A stretch of DNA of 64,000 nucleotides from RQOF01 sp964461135 (GCA_964461135.1 CAYWTB010000004.1:57021-121020); one strand, 5' to 3'; counted from the stretch's first letter, positions 53,865-63,404 are shown. Translations and numbers: made by a program. Notes: generated by a model from the sequence alone, not told the origin.

Positions 53865-54436
53865 CTTGTGCTGTCCTTCTCCGAATTTTTGTGTTCCTCA
53901 AACTGCAGGGCGGCGGAATTAATACAATACCGAAGATGGGTAGGTGCGGGGCCATCATCGAAAACATGACCGAGGTGACCTCCACAGCTACTGCACAGTA
54001 CTTCCGTACGCTTCATGAACAGACTCTTGTCTTCCTCCACATCGATGTTGTCTTTGTTTACCGGGGCATAGAAACTCGGCCATCCGGAACCCGAATTATA
54101 TTTGGTATCCGAACTGAACAGCTCATTACCGCAGGCGGCACACAGGTACACTCCCTTACCTTTAAATTCATTATATTTACCGGTGAAGGGCCGTTCTGTC
54201 CCTTTTTGCCGTAACACCCGGTATTGCTCTTCACTCAATTCCTCTTTCCACTTCTGATTACTTTTATTTATCTTACCGGTCATATGATTATCCTCCTCTG
54301 ATTGGCTTCCACAATATGTTGCTTTATTAGCGGGATCCTGCTGCTGTCCGGCACTCCCTGCTGCCGGAAGGAAGATCAGACCTGCAAAGAACAGGAGCAT
54401 TAAACCGGCAGTTATATATATGATAATTTTTTTCAC
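53861..54436 (-). CDS. msrB: Membrane-anchored or exported peptide-methionine (R)-S-oxide reductase
   Basis: 191 residues. N-terminal hydrophobic segment (3-25) acts as signal or anchor, then a linker, then the MsrB domain: zinc Cys pairs CAAC and CSSC, GSGWPSFYAP, GHLGHVFDDGP and the catalytic Cys in RYCINSAAL. It repairs oxidised methionine in envelope proteins, reading R-sulfoxides. Starts at GTG with AAAGGA upstream. The small gene at 53769 is coupled to its end. Confidence 0.93.
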   Translation of the reverse strand: MKKIIIYITAGLMLLFFAGLIFLPAAGSAGQQQDPANKATYCGSQSEEDNHMTGKINKSNQKWKEELSEEQYRVLRQKGTERPFTGKYNEFKGKGVYLCAACGNELFSSDTKYNSGSGWPSFYAPVNKDNIDVEEDKSLFMKRTEVLCSSCGGHLGHVFDDGPAPTHLRYCINSAALQFEEHKNSEKDSTR

Positions 54437-54471
54437 AGGGAATTTTCCTTTCGGATTTTTGTTTCTGATGA

Positions 54472-54933
54472 TTATTGCTTCTTATACAATACGGCTAATT
54501 TGGCATCAATGAGTTCACTGTGCTGCAGATTCAGTAATCGGGCCAGTTTGTGAATCAGATAGTCTTCATATTGGTTAAGCTTACCGTCGGAATAGATAAT
54601 TTCCCAAATCAGCTCAATAATGCGGATTTTTTCTTCCCGCGGGTAATTTTCATTAATCAAACTGGTGAACGTCCACAAATCATGACTGTTTTCCAGTTCC
54701 CGCTCGGTAGTTTGAGTGATTTCCCGGATATAATCTTCCGATAAATTATATTCATTTTTTAATAATTCTGTGATGGTTTCCTGCTCTTTTTTGCTGAATG
54801 TCCCGTCGATATGGGCCATTTCCATGAGCAGGGCGCAGGTGGCCACATAGAGATCATACCGTACGGCTTTCTGTTCTGATTTCTGGTCTGAACCAACCTC
54901 CGGGTGAAAAAATTTATGAATAAAATCAACCAC
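54472..54933 (-). CDS. TerB-like protein
   Basis: 153 residues, all helical. LYVATCALLMEMAHIDGTFSKKEQETI carries the TerB pattern (MA.DG.f...E...I) and a second unit (WEIIYSDGKLNQYEDYLIHKLARLL) repeats it. TerB-like domains bind metal through the acidic DGxxxxxE loops and occur in tellurite-resistance and DnaJ-type proteins. Starts at GTG with AAGGA upstream. 35 bp upstream of msrB and likely co-transcribed. Confidence 0.85.
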   Translation of the reverse strand: MVDFIHKFFHPEVGSDQKSEQKAVRYDLYVATCALLMEMAHIDGTFSKKEQETITELLKNEYNLSEDYIREITQTTERELENSHDLWTFTSLINENYPREEKIRIIELIWEIIYSDGKLNQYEDYLIHKLARLLNLQHSELIDAKLAVLYKKQ

Positions 54934-55091
54934 TGTATTTTCCTTCGAATGAATAACCTCTCCTGATCTTAAAGAACAAAGATAATTGTTCTTTTCCCTC
55001 CGCTAATAACATATATAATGTATTGATAAAAGACCAAATAGTTCCTAAATTTCTAAGGTGGGTTTTTCTCATTTTCAAGTAGTGATATAAC

Positions 55092-56477
55092 ATGACAGAT
55101 CATTCCCGGCACATTACCTGGAATCGTTTTCCGGAAACAGATCAATTTCTTCTCGATTCTCTGCAGGCATTTACCGATAGTTTTCACATTATTGGTACCT
55201 TAAAAGAATCTCTGCTCACAGGTACCAGTACACGCTGGAGTGATTTCATTGATCATCTTCGTTTCCGGGGCGGCAAAAACCTTATGAAAAAGCTCCTGAG
55301 TTTGGGATATAAGGAAGGGAATGCTCAGGAAGGTGAAAAAGAGAAGGTATTTTTTCATGATGGGGCCATTTTCCCACCTATAATTTTGTCCGGCGGAGAC
55401 GCCACTCCTCAGGAAAAACTGCAGGTGGCTGCCATATCGGTAGCAGACCTGGCAGTGTTTTTAAACTCGCAGGGCATCCACTCGGAAATCGAGGGTACCG
55501 TTCTGAGCCCCTTCCGGAAGGTAAAAGTATGGGAAGAGAATAACCGGGAATTATGGGCAGTTGAACGCCGTTCTTTCTCGGGATTTACTTCTCAGGAAAT
55601 GCCTCCTGATTATCCGGCCCACTATCTTCAGGGATTTCAAAAATGGTTTCTTCGTCAAAGAGACTTTGACAATCCCGCCGCCGGTCTGGATTTCACCATA
55701 AAACTGGCCGAAGAGCTGGTGAGCGAGCTGGGGCAGAATATGGCTGCCTGGGTGGTATTTGCAGCAGAGCGTAATTTCTGGCAGATTAAAAATCGGGCCG
55801 GCCAGGTTCAGAAGAGACGGCAGGATGTGTATGGTCTGGGATGGGCCAACCACGATCATCATACATTTCGCAGTTCCCGGGAGTTCTTTTCCGCTTTGCT
55901 GCACCTGTTGTCTATTCTGGGATTTGAAAGGCGGGAAAAATTCTATGCGGGGGAAGAGGCCGGCTGGGGAGCCCAGGTGCTGGAACAGCCGGGTTGTGGA
56001 CTGGTGGTATTTGCCGATGTGGATCTGGCCGCCGAAGAACTGGAAATGGATTTCATGCAACAGGACCTATCCCCCCGAAAGGAAAAAGGTACGGTGGGAT
56101 TGTGGTGTGCCCTGCACGGCGAAAGTATTCTGGAAGCCGGGTTGCATCACCTGGCTTGCCGGCTGGCCTTCAGCGAAGCGCGCAATGATCTGGAAAGGGA
56201 GGGTGTTTACATGCTGCCTCCTTTTAGCAGTTTCCCCTTTCTAAAACAAGCCTTCACCCAGGGGGAAAGATGGGCGGTACCGGAAGAGAATTTACAGCAG
56301 TTAAGCCGAGAAGGCCTGTTGAGTGACCATCAGATTCATGCATTTTCCCGGGAAGGTGGCATTGGCAGCCACCTGGAAAATATTCAGCGTGATGAAGGCT
56401 TCAAGGGATTCAACCAACAGAGTGTGAGTGCCATTATCAAACGGACTGACCCCCGGCTGGATTTTGGTGCCGCCTGA
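55092..56477 (+). CDS. Uncharacterised protein with VOC/DUF1338-like metal motif
   Basis: 461 residues. No family recognised with certainty. Residues 250-320 (GWANHDHHTFRSS, then LLSILGFERREKFYAGEEAGWGAQVLEQ and VVFADVD) look like a glyoxalase/VOC-type beta-alpha module with His ligands and a distant Glu; the arrangement recalls 2-oxoadipate dioxygenase/decarboxylase-type (DUF1338) enzymes. The N-terminal part (1-240) is alpha/beta with KESLLTGTSTRWSDFIDH. First gene of a three-gene unit with a 2-hydroxyacid dehydrogenase and an amidohydrolase. A ring- or keto-acid-cleaving oxygenase is a possible role. Confidence 0.6.
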   Translation: MTDHSRHITWNRFPETDQFLLDSLQAFTDSFHIIGTLKESLLTGTSTRWSDFIDHLRFRGGKNLMKKLLSLGYKEGNAQEGEKEKVFFHDGAIFPPIILSGGDATPQEKLQVAAISVADLAVFLNSQGIHSEIEGTVLSPFRKVKVWEENNRELWAVERRSFSGFTSQEMPPDYPAHYLQGFQKWFLRQRDFDNPAAGLDFTIKLAEELVSELGQNMAAWVVFAAERNFWQIKNRAGQVQKRRQDVYGLGWANHDHHTFRSSREFFSALLHLLSILGFERREKFYAGEEAGWGAQVLEQPGCGLVVFADVDLAAEELEMDFMQQDLSPRKEKGTVGLWCALHGESILEAGLHHLACRLAFSEARNDLEREGVYMLPPFSSFPFLKQAFTQGERWAVPEENLQQLSREGLLSDHQIHAFSREGGIGSHLENIQRDEGFKGFNQQSVSAIIKRTDPRLDFGAA

Positions 56478-56515
56478 AGCAGCGGCAATGCTAATTGAAA
56501 GAATAAGGGAAGATA

Positions 56516-57484
56516 ATGGATGTTTATTTTTACGAAGCATTTGAAGAAGAAGAACAGAAGTTAAGAAAATACCTGCCTTACCATATCAGGGCCGATTTCA
56601 GTTGGAAGACCATTCAGGAAGAAAACAGCTCTGAGCCACCTTCACCACTGATCAGTGTGAGAACCCAGTCGGAGATACCGGCAAAGTGGAGCTCCCAGCT
56701 GAAGGGAATTCTGACCCGCAGCACCGGCTATGATCACCTGCTGCGTTTTCTGGATGAGGCTGATCAAGAGGTACCCTGCGGTTACCTGCCGCTGTATTGT
56801 AACCGGGCTGTAGCGGAGCAAGCCATGCTGCTCTGGATGGCACTGCTGCGAAAGTTGCTCATGCAGAGAGCACAATTCCCCTCTTTTAAACGGGACGGAA
56901 TCACTGGTCTGGAATGTGAACATAAGACGCTGGTAATCGTGGGTGTGGGCCACATCGGATCGGAAATCGCCAAAATAGGGCTGGGGCTGGGCATGAAAGT
57001 CATGGGAGTGGACCCGGTGAAAAAACATGCATTTGTTGATTATTACCCTCTGGAGGAGGTTTTGCCCCGGGCCGACATCCTGGTATGTGCCATGAACCTG
57101 ACTGCCCGGAATACGGGATATTTTAATTACCGGCGCCTGAAAAAAACAAAAAAGGGAGTGATTTTCATCAATATTGCCCGGGGAGAAATGGCTCCCTCGG
57201 CGGATTTGGTGCGGCTTCTGAAAGAGGAGCATCTGGCGGCGGTGGGAATGGATGTTTACAATCATGAGGCAGATCTGGCGGTATCGCTGCGCTCGGGGAA
57301 GATCAGCAATGACCCGGAAGTCCGGGCAGCCCTGCAGCTGGCGGGAATGACCAATGTTATTTTAACTCCGCATAATGCCTTCAACACAGCGGAATCGGTA
57401 GAACGCAAATCATTCCAGAGTATTCAACAGGTAGAGGAGTTTTTAAAGAAGGGATCTTTCCTGTGGCCGATACCCGAGGAGTAA
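56516..57484 (+). CDS. D-isomer-specific 2-hydroxyacid dehydrogenase
   Basis: 322 residues. NAD-binding GVGHIG (143-148), catalytic Arg222 (INIARGEM), Glu251 and His286 (LTPHNAFNT): the complete site of this family (D-lactate, glycerate or phosphoglycerate dehydrogenases). The N-terminal substrate lobe (1-100) is unusually short in recognisable motifs (RSTGYDH at about 68-74), so the substrate cannot be read. AGGGA upstream of the ATG; 38 bp after the VOC-like gene. Confidence 0.88.
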   Translation: MDVYFYEAFEEEEQKLRKYLPYHIRADFSWKTIQEENSSEPPSPLISVRTQSEIPAKWSSQLKGILTRSTGYDHLLRFLDEADQEVPCGYLPLYCNRAVAEQAMLLWMALLRKLLMQRAQFPSFKRDGITGLECEHKTLVIVGVGHIGSEIAKIGLGLGMKVMGVDPVKKHAFVDYYPLEEVLPRADILVCAMNLTARNTGYFNYRRLKKTKKGVIFINIARGEMAPSADLVRLLKEEHLAAVGMDVYNHEADLAVSLRSGKISNDPEVRAALQLAGMTNVILTPHNAFNTAESVERKSFQSIQQVEEFLKKGSFLWPIPEE

Positions 57485-57647
57485 CTAAAGGATAAGATCA
57501 AAATCCAGAGAATAAAGAAAGCTGAAAACCGAAAGCAGAAAGCAGCAGAGGTTTAAGAAAAACGGATTTCTGGATCCAGCAATTAGTGCAGTGAATCCTG
57601 CAACCTTGTATGTTAAATTCAATTGTCCCAGGCATAAGGAATTTTCC

Positions 57648-58655
57648 ATGAGTGAGATTATCGATATGCATGTTCACTTCGGCGCTCCGGATGATCCGGA
57701 GAGCGGTTGTTACTGGTCCCCCGAATTTGAAAAAACTGCCGCTTATTACGCCATCCTGTTTATCACCGGTTCCATGTTCAAAACCATGAATATACAGCGG
57801 GTCAGGACTCATCTGTCGAAGCAGATTAAAACGGCCCGCTTCGTTAATGAAACGGTATTACTGGCCCTGGATGAAGTATATGATACCTCCGGTTTGAAAC
57901 ACCGTGAATGGACCCATCTGCACGTCCCCAACAGCTACCTGGCCCAGTGGGCACAGCAGGAGGAACGGGTACTATTCGGCTGTTCGGTCCATCCGTTCCG
58001 GCAGGACTGGGAAGAGCAACTGAATTTTTCACTTCAAAACCAGACGGTTTTATGCAAATGGATTCCTTCCTCCCAGATGATCAATCCGGCTGATGATCAC
58101 TGCCTCCCCTTTTACCGCAAGCTGGCCGACCTGAATCTCCCGCTGTTGTGCCATGCCGGACCGGAGTATGCCATACCCACTTCCGATTCTTCATATGATA
58201 CCTATAATAATCCGAAATATCTCAGAAAAGCCCTGGATGCCGGTGTCACCGTCATTATTCCCCATTGTGCCCTGCCCTATTTCTGGTTTCTGGATGCAGA
58301 CTATCAGGATCACTACCGCGAATTTCTCAACATGATGGCAGAGGCTGATAAAAAAGGATGGAATCTGCATACCGACGTTTCTGCCATCGCAACCCCCTTA
58401 CGGGCACCATATATCCGGGAGATCATCGACAAGATATCGCCGGACAGAATCCTGTTCGGCAGTGATTATCCCATCCCGTTGAGTGAATTGACCTACAATC
58501 GCAGTAAGAATATCTGGACCTGGCTCCGATTCGTGGCCAAAACCCTGTTTCTGAAAAATTCTCTGGACAAGAATTACCTGGTCATCCGGAAAATGGGTTT
58601 TGATAACCGCATATTCACCAATGCAGCACGGATTTTCTCACAGATAAAATATTAA
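57648..58655 (+). CDS. Amidohydrolase-2-family metal-dependent hydrolase
   Basis: 335 residues from ATG 57648 (AAGGA 7 nt upstream; an ATG at 57591 has no binding site). TIM-barrel motifs in order: DMHVHF (metal His pair), CKWIP (Lys), LCHAG (His), IPHCA (His) and GSDYP (catalytic Asp). The family includes decarboxylases and lactonases acting on aromatic or keto acids. Third gene of the cluster, separated by 163 bp of repeat-like words from the dehydrogenase. Confidence 0.85.
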   Translation: MSEIIDMHVHFGAPDDPESGCYWSPEFEKTAAYYAILFITGSMFKTMNIQRVRTHLSKQIKTARFVNETVLLALDEVYDTSGLKHREWTHLHVPNSYLAQWAQQEERVLFGCSVHPFRQDWEEQLNFSLQNQTVLCKWIPSSQMINPADDHCLPFYRKLADLNLPLLCHAGPEYAIPTSDSSYDTYNNPKYLRKALDAGVTVIIPHCALPYFWFLDADYQDHYREFLNMMAEADKKGWNLHTDVSAIATPLRAPYIREIIDKISPDRILFGSDYPIPLSELTYNRSKNIWTWLRFVAKTLFLKNSLDKNYLVIRKMGFDNRIFTNAARIFSQIKY

Positions 58656-58723
58656 GTGAGAACCAGGAACGGCACCCGGGATCCTGATCATATAGCTTTT
58701 CCAGGTAAAAAAACTCAACATTT

Positions 58724-59035
58724 TCACTGTCTTTTCCAGTGGCCCTCAACAAACACCCAGCCCCGTGGTGTTTCCAGCCAGTGTCCGGGAATCCAGTGAA
58801 AGCCATGGCGGGGTTTAACCCAGTGGCCGCCATTCCAGATATAGCGATGCTTTTTCCAGACCCAGTACCCGGGAACCCATACCGCGTGCGGATAGGGAGG
58901 AGTGTTTTTCACCTCGATTCTCAGCGGCGGCCGTGCGGTTCTTACGTAAACAGCACGGGGTGCACAGCCCACTTCCATAGTGACTGATCAGACCGGCAGA
59001 ACCGTCAATAAAAACATGATAATTCTTTTTATCAT
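58724..59035 (-). pseudogene. WXXGXW-repeat lipoprotein gene interrupted by an in-frame TGA
   Basis: The minus strand from ATG 59035 reads MIKRIIMFLLTVLPV, a signal peptide, then TGA (58990-58988), then in the same frame SVTMEVGCAPRAVYVRTARPP and a series of WVPGYW, WNGGHW, WIPGHW and VEGHW units. AGGA sits 5 nt before the first ATG. The downstream ATG at 58978 would start after the signal and has no good binding site. Read together it is a lipoprotein-like BcpO/YXWGXW-repeat protein. The stop is probably a mutation or sequencing error; Trp at TGA is a remote alternative. Confidence 0.7.
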
Positions 59036-59446
59036 TTTATCCTGTTAATTACTGTTTCCTTCCAAATTAAAATGACAAATCACGTGCCAGTAAAATCAAA
59101 TATGATTATCTCCTTTGCTTAGCTTTTTGATAAAATATACCTATATGTCTACATCACTAAGCTCTGCCAGAAGGTTATATTTTAGAAATCATTGCTCTAT
59201 GAACCTACGCCATAATCCTCCTCCTTTTATAACTGACCACTTCCCGTATATTTTGCTGGACACCGGGGGTGAATTTTTCCTGAAAGTTCCTTCCTTATTA
59301 TATTAGGGAAGGGATTTAGGGATGGGTAAAACGATCATATCTTACCACATGGATTTATCCTTAAATGACGAGAGCAGAATAGATTTCCTGACCTGGATTG
59401 TGCTGCATCTTACTGGTAGTCAACATTACATATGGTTTTTTAGATG

Positions 59447-59470
59447 TTCTTTTGCCTTGATGCAAAAGAA
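59447..59470. repeat. Hairpin element TTCTTTTGC-N6-GCAAAAGAA
   Basis: Perfect 9-bp stem, 6-nt loop CTTGAT, followed by CCAAAAAATCAAG. Resembles a motif I recall as widespread in Bacteroidetes intergenic DNA. Confidence 0.65.
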
Positions 59471-59541
59471 CCAAAAAATCAAGACTGTCAGAAAAAATCT
59501 GGAAATTCAACGGTGCACCTCCCTAAAATTCTTAAACTCCC

Positions 59542-59595
59542 CCGCACTCAATAGTAGAACAGCTGCAAAGGTTTCTTTGCATATATTGAGTGCGG
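59542..59595. repeat. Nested inverted repeat (cruciform-like)
   Basis: Outer arms CCGCACTCAATA and TATTGAGTGCGG pair perfectly over 12 bp; inside them TGCAAAG-GTTT-CTTTGCA forms a second 7-bp hairpin. Could be a small RNA structure, a MITE-like element or a protein-binding site. Confidence 0.7.
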
Positions 59596-60272
59596 ACTCA
59601 GACAGAAAGAATTTTTACGCTCGGTGTACCGGAATTTCTGGCGATTTTTTCTAAAGGTCAATAAAAACCAATGCACTAACAGGCGTGTATTTTATCTTTA
59701 AATGAGAAGATAATTGGCTAAATGAAATACTTTCGAAAACTATAAACAATAATAAAAAAATTATTACGCCCTTTGCTCCAAAATCGGACTAAGGTAAGCC
59801 CGATTCCGGTGTAACGGAAACGGCATAAATTGTACCGGCAAATACATACACCGGTAGCCAATCGCCACAACCTGGCTTAACATTTTACGGCGCCGGTTCA
59901 GGGGATTTATACTGGCCTTTTCGGTGTAAAAAAAATGAGAAAAAACTGGGTATTTATTAACATAAATGATTGTGTTTCCCCATGATCCGTTTTTAAATTA
60001 TTTAATAAATTATGGTTATAGTCTGGGCTGATTAGAGCAAAATAACTTCGAATTAGTGGGATACTGATTAATTCTGTATCTTGATATCATCATTTAATAT
60101 TAAGTTTTTAACTCATACTGTATACAAAGCGAATATCAGGTGAAAATGTGGATTCAATAGATTATCCCTTTCTAACCCACTCCTGCCTGCCCGGCGACCA
60201 GACAGGGGACGGAAGAGGATTAAGAGTATTCCACAATCTCCCATAATCATCACTAAGCAAGGTAAATATGAT

Positions 60273-62627
60273 ATGGCCTCCCAAAAAAGCAGCACAGTTT
60301 CCCGGGTAGAAGATTTTTTTGTCAAGCAATCCCCCTATGATTATATCTATTCCCCTGCGGAAAAAATCAAAACCGTTGTTGTGGATAATTTTCCGGCCCT
60401 TGGCAAACTGACCGCCCTGCGTTTCATAGAATGGGCACAGAAAAACCCGGGAGGAAACATCTCTCTGCCTACCGGTAAAACTCCCGAACATTTTATTAAA
60501 TGGGTCTCACACTATCTGAAAAACTGGAAAAAGGGGGAGATTGCACAGGAACTTGAAAAATACGGAATCGATACGGCACAAAAGCCGGATATGAAAAGCC
60601 TGCATTTTATTCAGATAGATGAATTTTATCCCATCAATCCCCAGCAGCACAACAGTTTCTATTATTATGTCAATCAATTTTACCTGGAGGGATTCGGGCT
60701 GGATGCGAAGAATGCCCTGCTGATTGATTGTTCGAGAATCGGGATTCCGCCCGGTGAGACGCTGCTGTCTGTCTGGCCGGATTTCCGAGTAGATCTTTCC
60801 CTGCGCTTCCGGAGTGCCGGTTCCAAGCTGGAGGAGAAACAGAAAAAGATTCTGGAATCGATTGACGAGTGGTGTCAGGAGTTTGAACAGAAAGTTCGGC
60901 AAATGGGAGGAATCGGATTTTTTCTGGGTGGAATCGGGCCGGACGGACATATCGGTTTCAATGTAAGAGGATCCGATCATTTTTCAACCATCCGGCTTAC
61001 GCCTACCAATTATGAGACTCAGGCGGCGGCCGCCACTGATCTGGGCGGCATTGAAATTGCCCGGGAAAGGCTGGTGATCACCATCGGACTGGGAACCATT
61101 ACCTGCAATCCCCAATGCACAGCCATTATCATTGCTGCGGGTGAGGCCAAGGCCGAGGTGGTGTCCGACGCCATTCAGCAACCGGAGAACGTCCTGTATC
61201 CCGCCACGGCACTTCACAAACTTGCCAATGCCCGCTTCTTTCTGACCAGGGGTGCCGCCAAAAAACTGGGTGAAAGGCAATTTCTGCTGTTGAACCGAAG
61301 CGAAACCATTGATGATGACATTGTGGAAAAGATAATTGTAGATCTGGCTGTATGCCGGAATAAGAAAATCATGGATCTTTCACAAAAAGACTTTCAGGCA
61401 GACCGTTCCGCTGCATTGCTGCTGACCCGGCGAAAAGAAAACCTAAAGAAACTGTGCGAGATGACCCATAACCGCCTGATTGCCAAAATTGAGAAGGGAT
61501 CGGAGGGATTATCCAATACCCGTTTTCTACACACTGAACCCCATCATGATGATTTAATGCTGGGTTGCCTGCCCATCATCGTCAGGCACATCCGGAATGC
61601 TACCAACACGCATTATTTTGCCTGTCTCACCAGCGGTTTCACCTCAGTAACCAACCATTTCATGAAAAGCCAACTCTCTTCCCTGCGCGAATTCATCGAT
61701 CAGAGTACTTTCAGTGAGATGGAAAAAGAAGGATATTTTGATCCTGATAATGAGATTGGTAGAAACCGTGATGTATGGCAATACCTGGATGGTGTGGCAG
61801 CTAATAATGACGAACTGAAGAATGAAGGAAGCGCACGGAGATTATTGCGCAACCTGATCGAAATTTTTGAAGAATCGGATCTCGGTAATATCAAAAACCG
61901 GATATCAGAACTGGAGCATTATTTTGATACCCAGTATCCGGGAAAAAAGGACCCATCCTACATTCAGCGGCTTAAAGGCATGAGCAGGGAATGGGAGGCT
62001 GAGTGCCTGTGGGGCTATTTCGGATGGAGCTGTTCCAACGTCAGGAATCTCAGGCTGGGATTTTATACCGGCGACATTTTCACCGAAGAACCCACCATTG
62101 ACCGGGACGTGATACCGGTTTATAATTTGCTACAGGAAGTAGCTCCTGACCTGGTTGCGGTCGCTTTCGATCCTGAGGCCAGTGGCCCGGATACTCACTA
62201 CAAAGTGCTGCAGTCTCTCAGCGAAGCCATTAAAATGCATGAGTCGAAGAACAAGGCACGTCACATCAAAATTTGGGGTTACCGTAATGTGTGGTACCGC
62301 TTTCACCCCAGCGAGGCCAATATATTTGTACCGGTTTCACTGAACATGTTTTCCATCATGCAGAGCGCTTTCATGAACTCTTTCATCTCCCAGAAAGATG
62401 CTTCCTTTCCCAGTTATGAACATGACGGTCCATTTTCCGAACTGGCACAGAAAATCCAGGTTGAACAATATCAGAAGATTAAAATATGTCTAGGCCGGGA
62501 ATGGTTCTATGAAAATCCCAGCCCCCTCATCCGGGCCACCAGAGGCCTGGTATTTTTGAACGAAATGTCTCTGCAGGAATTCTACCAGACCAGCCGCGAA
62601 CTCAAGAAAGCGGTGGAAAACCGTTAA
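60273..62627 (+). CDS. Glucosamine-6-phosphate deaminase-like / PIG-L deacetylase fusion
   Basis: 784 residues. Residues 30-340 are NagB-like: LPTGKTP, IQIDEFYP with Asp116 and GGIGPDGHIGFN with Asp224 and His226; the Glu that follows in true NagB (FNEP) is Val231 (FNVRG), so deaminase activity is doubtful. Residues 415-700 are a PIG-L/LmbE domain with the zinc motif EPHHDD (His424/425, Asp426/427) and FDPEASGPDTHY. Equivalent fusions are known in FCB bacteria and are poorly characterised; together the halves suggest amino-sugar deacetylation and isomerisation. No strong binding site; AAGG is 11 nt upstream. Confidence 0.88.
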   Translation: MASQKSSTVSRVEDFFVKQSPYDYIYSPAEKIKTVVVDNFPALGKLTALRFIEWAQKNPGGNISLPTGKTPEHFIKWVSHYLKNWKKGEIAQELEKYGIDTAQKPDMKSLHFIQIDEFYPINPQQHNSFYYYVNQFYLEGFGLDAKNALLIDCSRIGIPPGETLLSVWPDFRVDLSLRFRSAGSKLEEKQKKILESIDEWCQEFEQKVRQMGGIGFFLGGIGPDGHIGFNVRGSDHFSTIRLTPTNYETQAAAATDLGGIEIARERLVITIGLGTITCNPQCTAIIIAAGEAKAEVVSDAIQQPENVLYPATALHKLANARFFLTRGAAKKLGERQFLLLNRSETIDDDIVEKIIVDLAVCRNKKIMDLSQKDFQADRSAALLLTRRKENLKKLCEMTHNRLIAKIEKGSEGLSNTRFLHTEPHHDDLMLGCLPIIVRHIRNATNTHYFACLTSGFTSVTNHFMKSQLSSLREFIDQSTFSEMEKEGYFDPDNEIGRNRDVWQYLDGVAANNDELKNEGSARRLLRNLIEIFEESDLGNIKNRISELEHYFDTQYPGKKDPSYIQRLKGMSREWEAECLWGYFGWSCSNVRNLRLGFYTGDIFTEEPTIDRDVIPVYNLLQEVAPDLVAVAFDPEASGPDTHYKVLQSLSEAIKMHESKNKARHIKIWGYRNVWYRFHPSEANIFVPVSLNMFSIMQSAFMNSFISQKDASFPSYEHDGPFSELAQKIQVEQYQKIKICLGREWFYENPSPLIRATRGLVFLNEMSLQEFYQTSRELKKAVENR

Positions 62628-62646
62628 CGGAAAATGTGGAGCCGAT

Positions 62647-62889
62647 ATGACCGAAAAATATTTCAACCGACTCATCCTGTTATTTCTTCTGACCGGAGCC
62701 CTTTCCGTCCGGGGACAGAGCGTCACCTGGACTGACCAAACTTCAAACGTTTCACTGCCGCCTGGAGTACGATTTTTCAGCGGTGAGAAGAACAATCCAC
62801 TCCTCAAAGCCTGGTATATCGATATAGATCTCCATAATGCCGATATCGCCGTTCGTCCCTACCCGTATAAACCGGTATCAAACTGGTGA
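62647..62889 (+). pseudogene. Truncated phosphodiester-glycosidase-like gene (5' remnant)
   Basis: 80 residues: signal peptide (1-22) and the first strands of a NAGPA-type phosphodiester glycosidase module (LKAWYIDIDLHNADIAVRPYPY), then a stop. Full proteins of this type run to several hundred residues, and no continuation is seen in any frame downstream. GGAG lies 5 nt before the ATG, 19 bp after the NagB/PIG-L gene. Best read as a remnant. Confidence 0.55.
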
Positions 62890-63104
62890 TTGATTTTTTC
62901 TTAATTTTCAATTATGTTAATGTTGAATAAAACCGGATTAAAAAAATCCCTAATGGGGAAAGGCTAAAGGCGCAAGGCTGCAGGTTGCAGGATTCGGGAA
63001 CCAGGAAAATACAAAATACAAAGTAAAAAGTACAAAATACATTAAGAAGTATTTAGCCTTTGGCCTTTAGCCCTACCTGATTACTCTTCGATTTCCAGCA
63101 AGCA

Positions 63105-63134
63105 TAAAAAATGACCATCGCACATGCAATGGCC
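63105..63134 (-). terminator. Possible terminator of the tRNA-Thr gene
   Basis: Imperfect stem GACCATCGCA/TGCAATGGCC with a minimal loop, 17 bp beyond the tRNA 3' end; on the minus strand CATTTTTTATG follows. Confidence 0.5.
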
Positions 63135-63150
63135 GGATGTTAAAAAGGAG

Positions 63151-63223
63151 AGCCACCGAGGAGATTTGAACTCCTGACCTGAGGTTTACGAAACCCCTGC
63201 TCTACCAGCTGAGCTACAGTGGC
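63151..63223 (-). tRNA. tRNA-Thr (anticodon CGU)
   Basis: 73 nt. Acceptor GCCACTG pairs with CGGTGGC; D-arm GCTC...GAGC; anticodon stem GGGGT/ACCTC with loop TTCGTAA, so anticodon CGT (reads ACG); T-arm AGGAG-TTCAAAT-CTCCT. Discriminator U; CCA is not encoded. Confidence 0.95.
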
Positions 63224-63404
63224 AATATTGCTCCGAAAGTTATTTAATTTGAGCAGTTTACGCAAGCAATTTTTACCTGGATAATTTCCTTATAGGTTCA
63301 ATGTAATCTTATACTTATATCACACATTGGTTTTCCAGCCCAGCCCCGCACCAAAGAATAATCAACCACGCAATCAGATATTTCCGGGGGCAAGCAGAGA
63401 TGCA

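Larger units (their letters stand above)
59036..60272. other. 1.2-kb intergenic region with structured repeats
   Basis: No supported gene. It contains a 9-bp hairpin (59447-59470) followed by GAACCAAAAAATCAAG, a nested inverted repeat (59542-59595) and several short GC-rich palindromic fragments (around 59770-59930). The text near 59450-59490 is like elements I recall from Bacteroidetes genomes. No transposase fragment was recognised. Confidence 0.55.

Noticed and set aside
58988..58990. TGA as selenocysteine codon
   Set aside because: It falls at the end of a signal peptide, not in a redox site, and no SECIS-like hairpin is evident.
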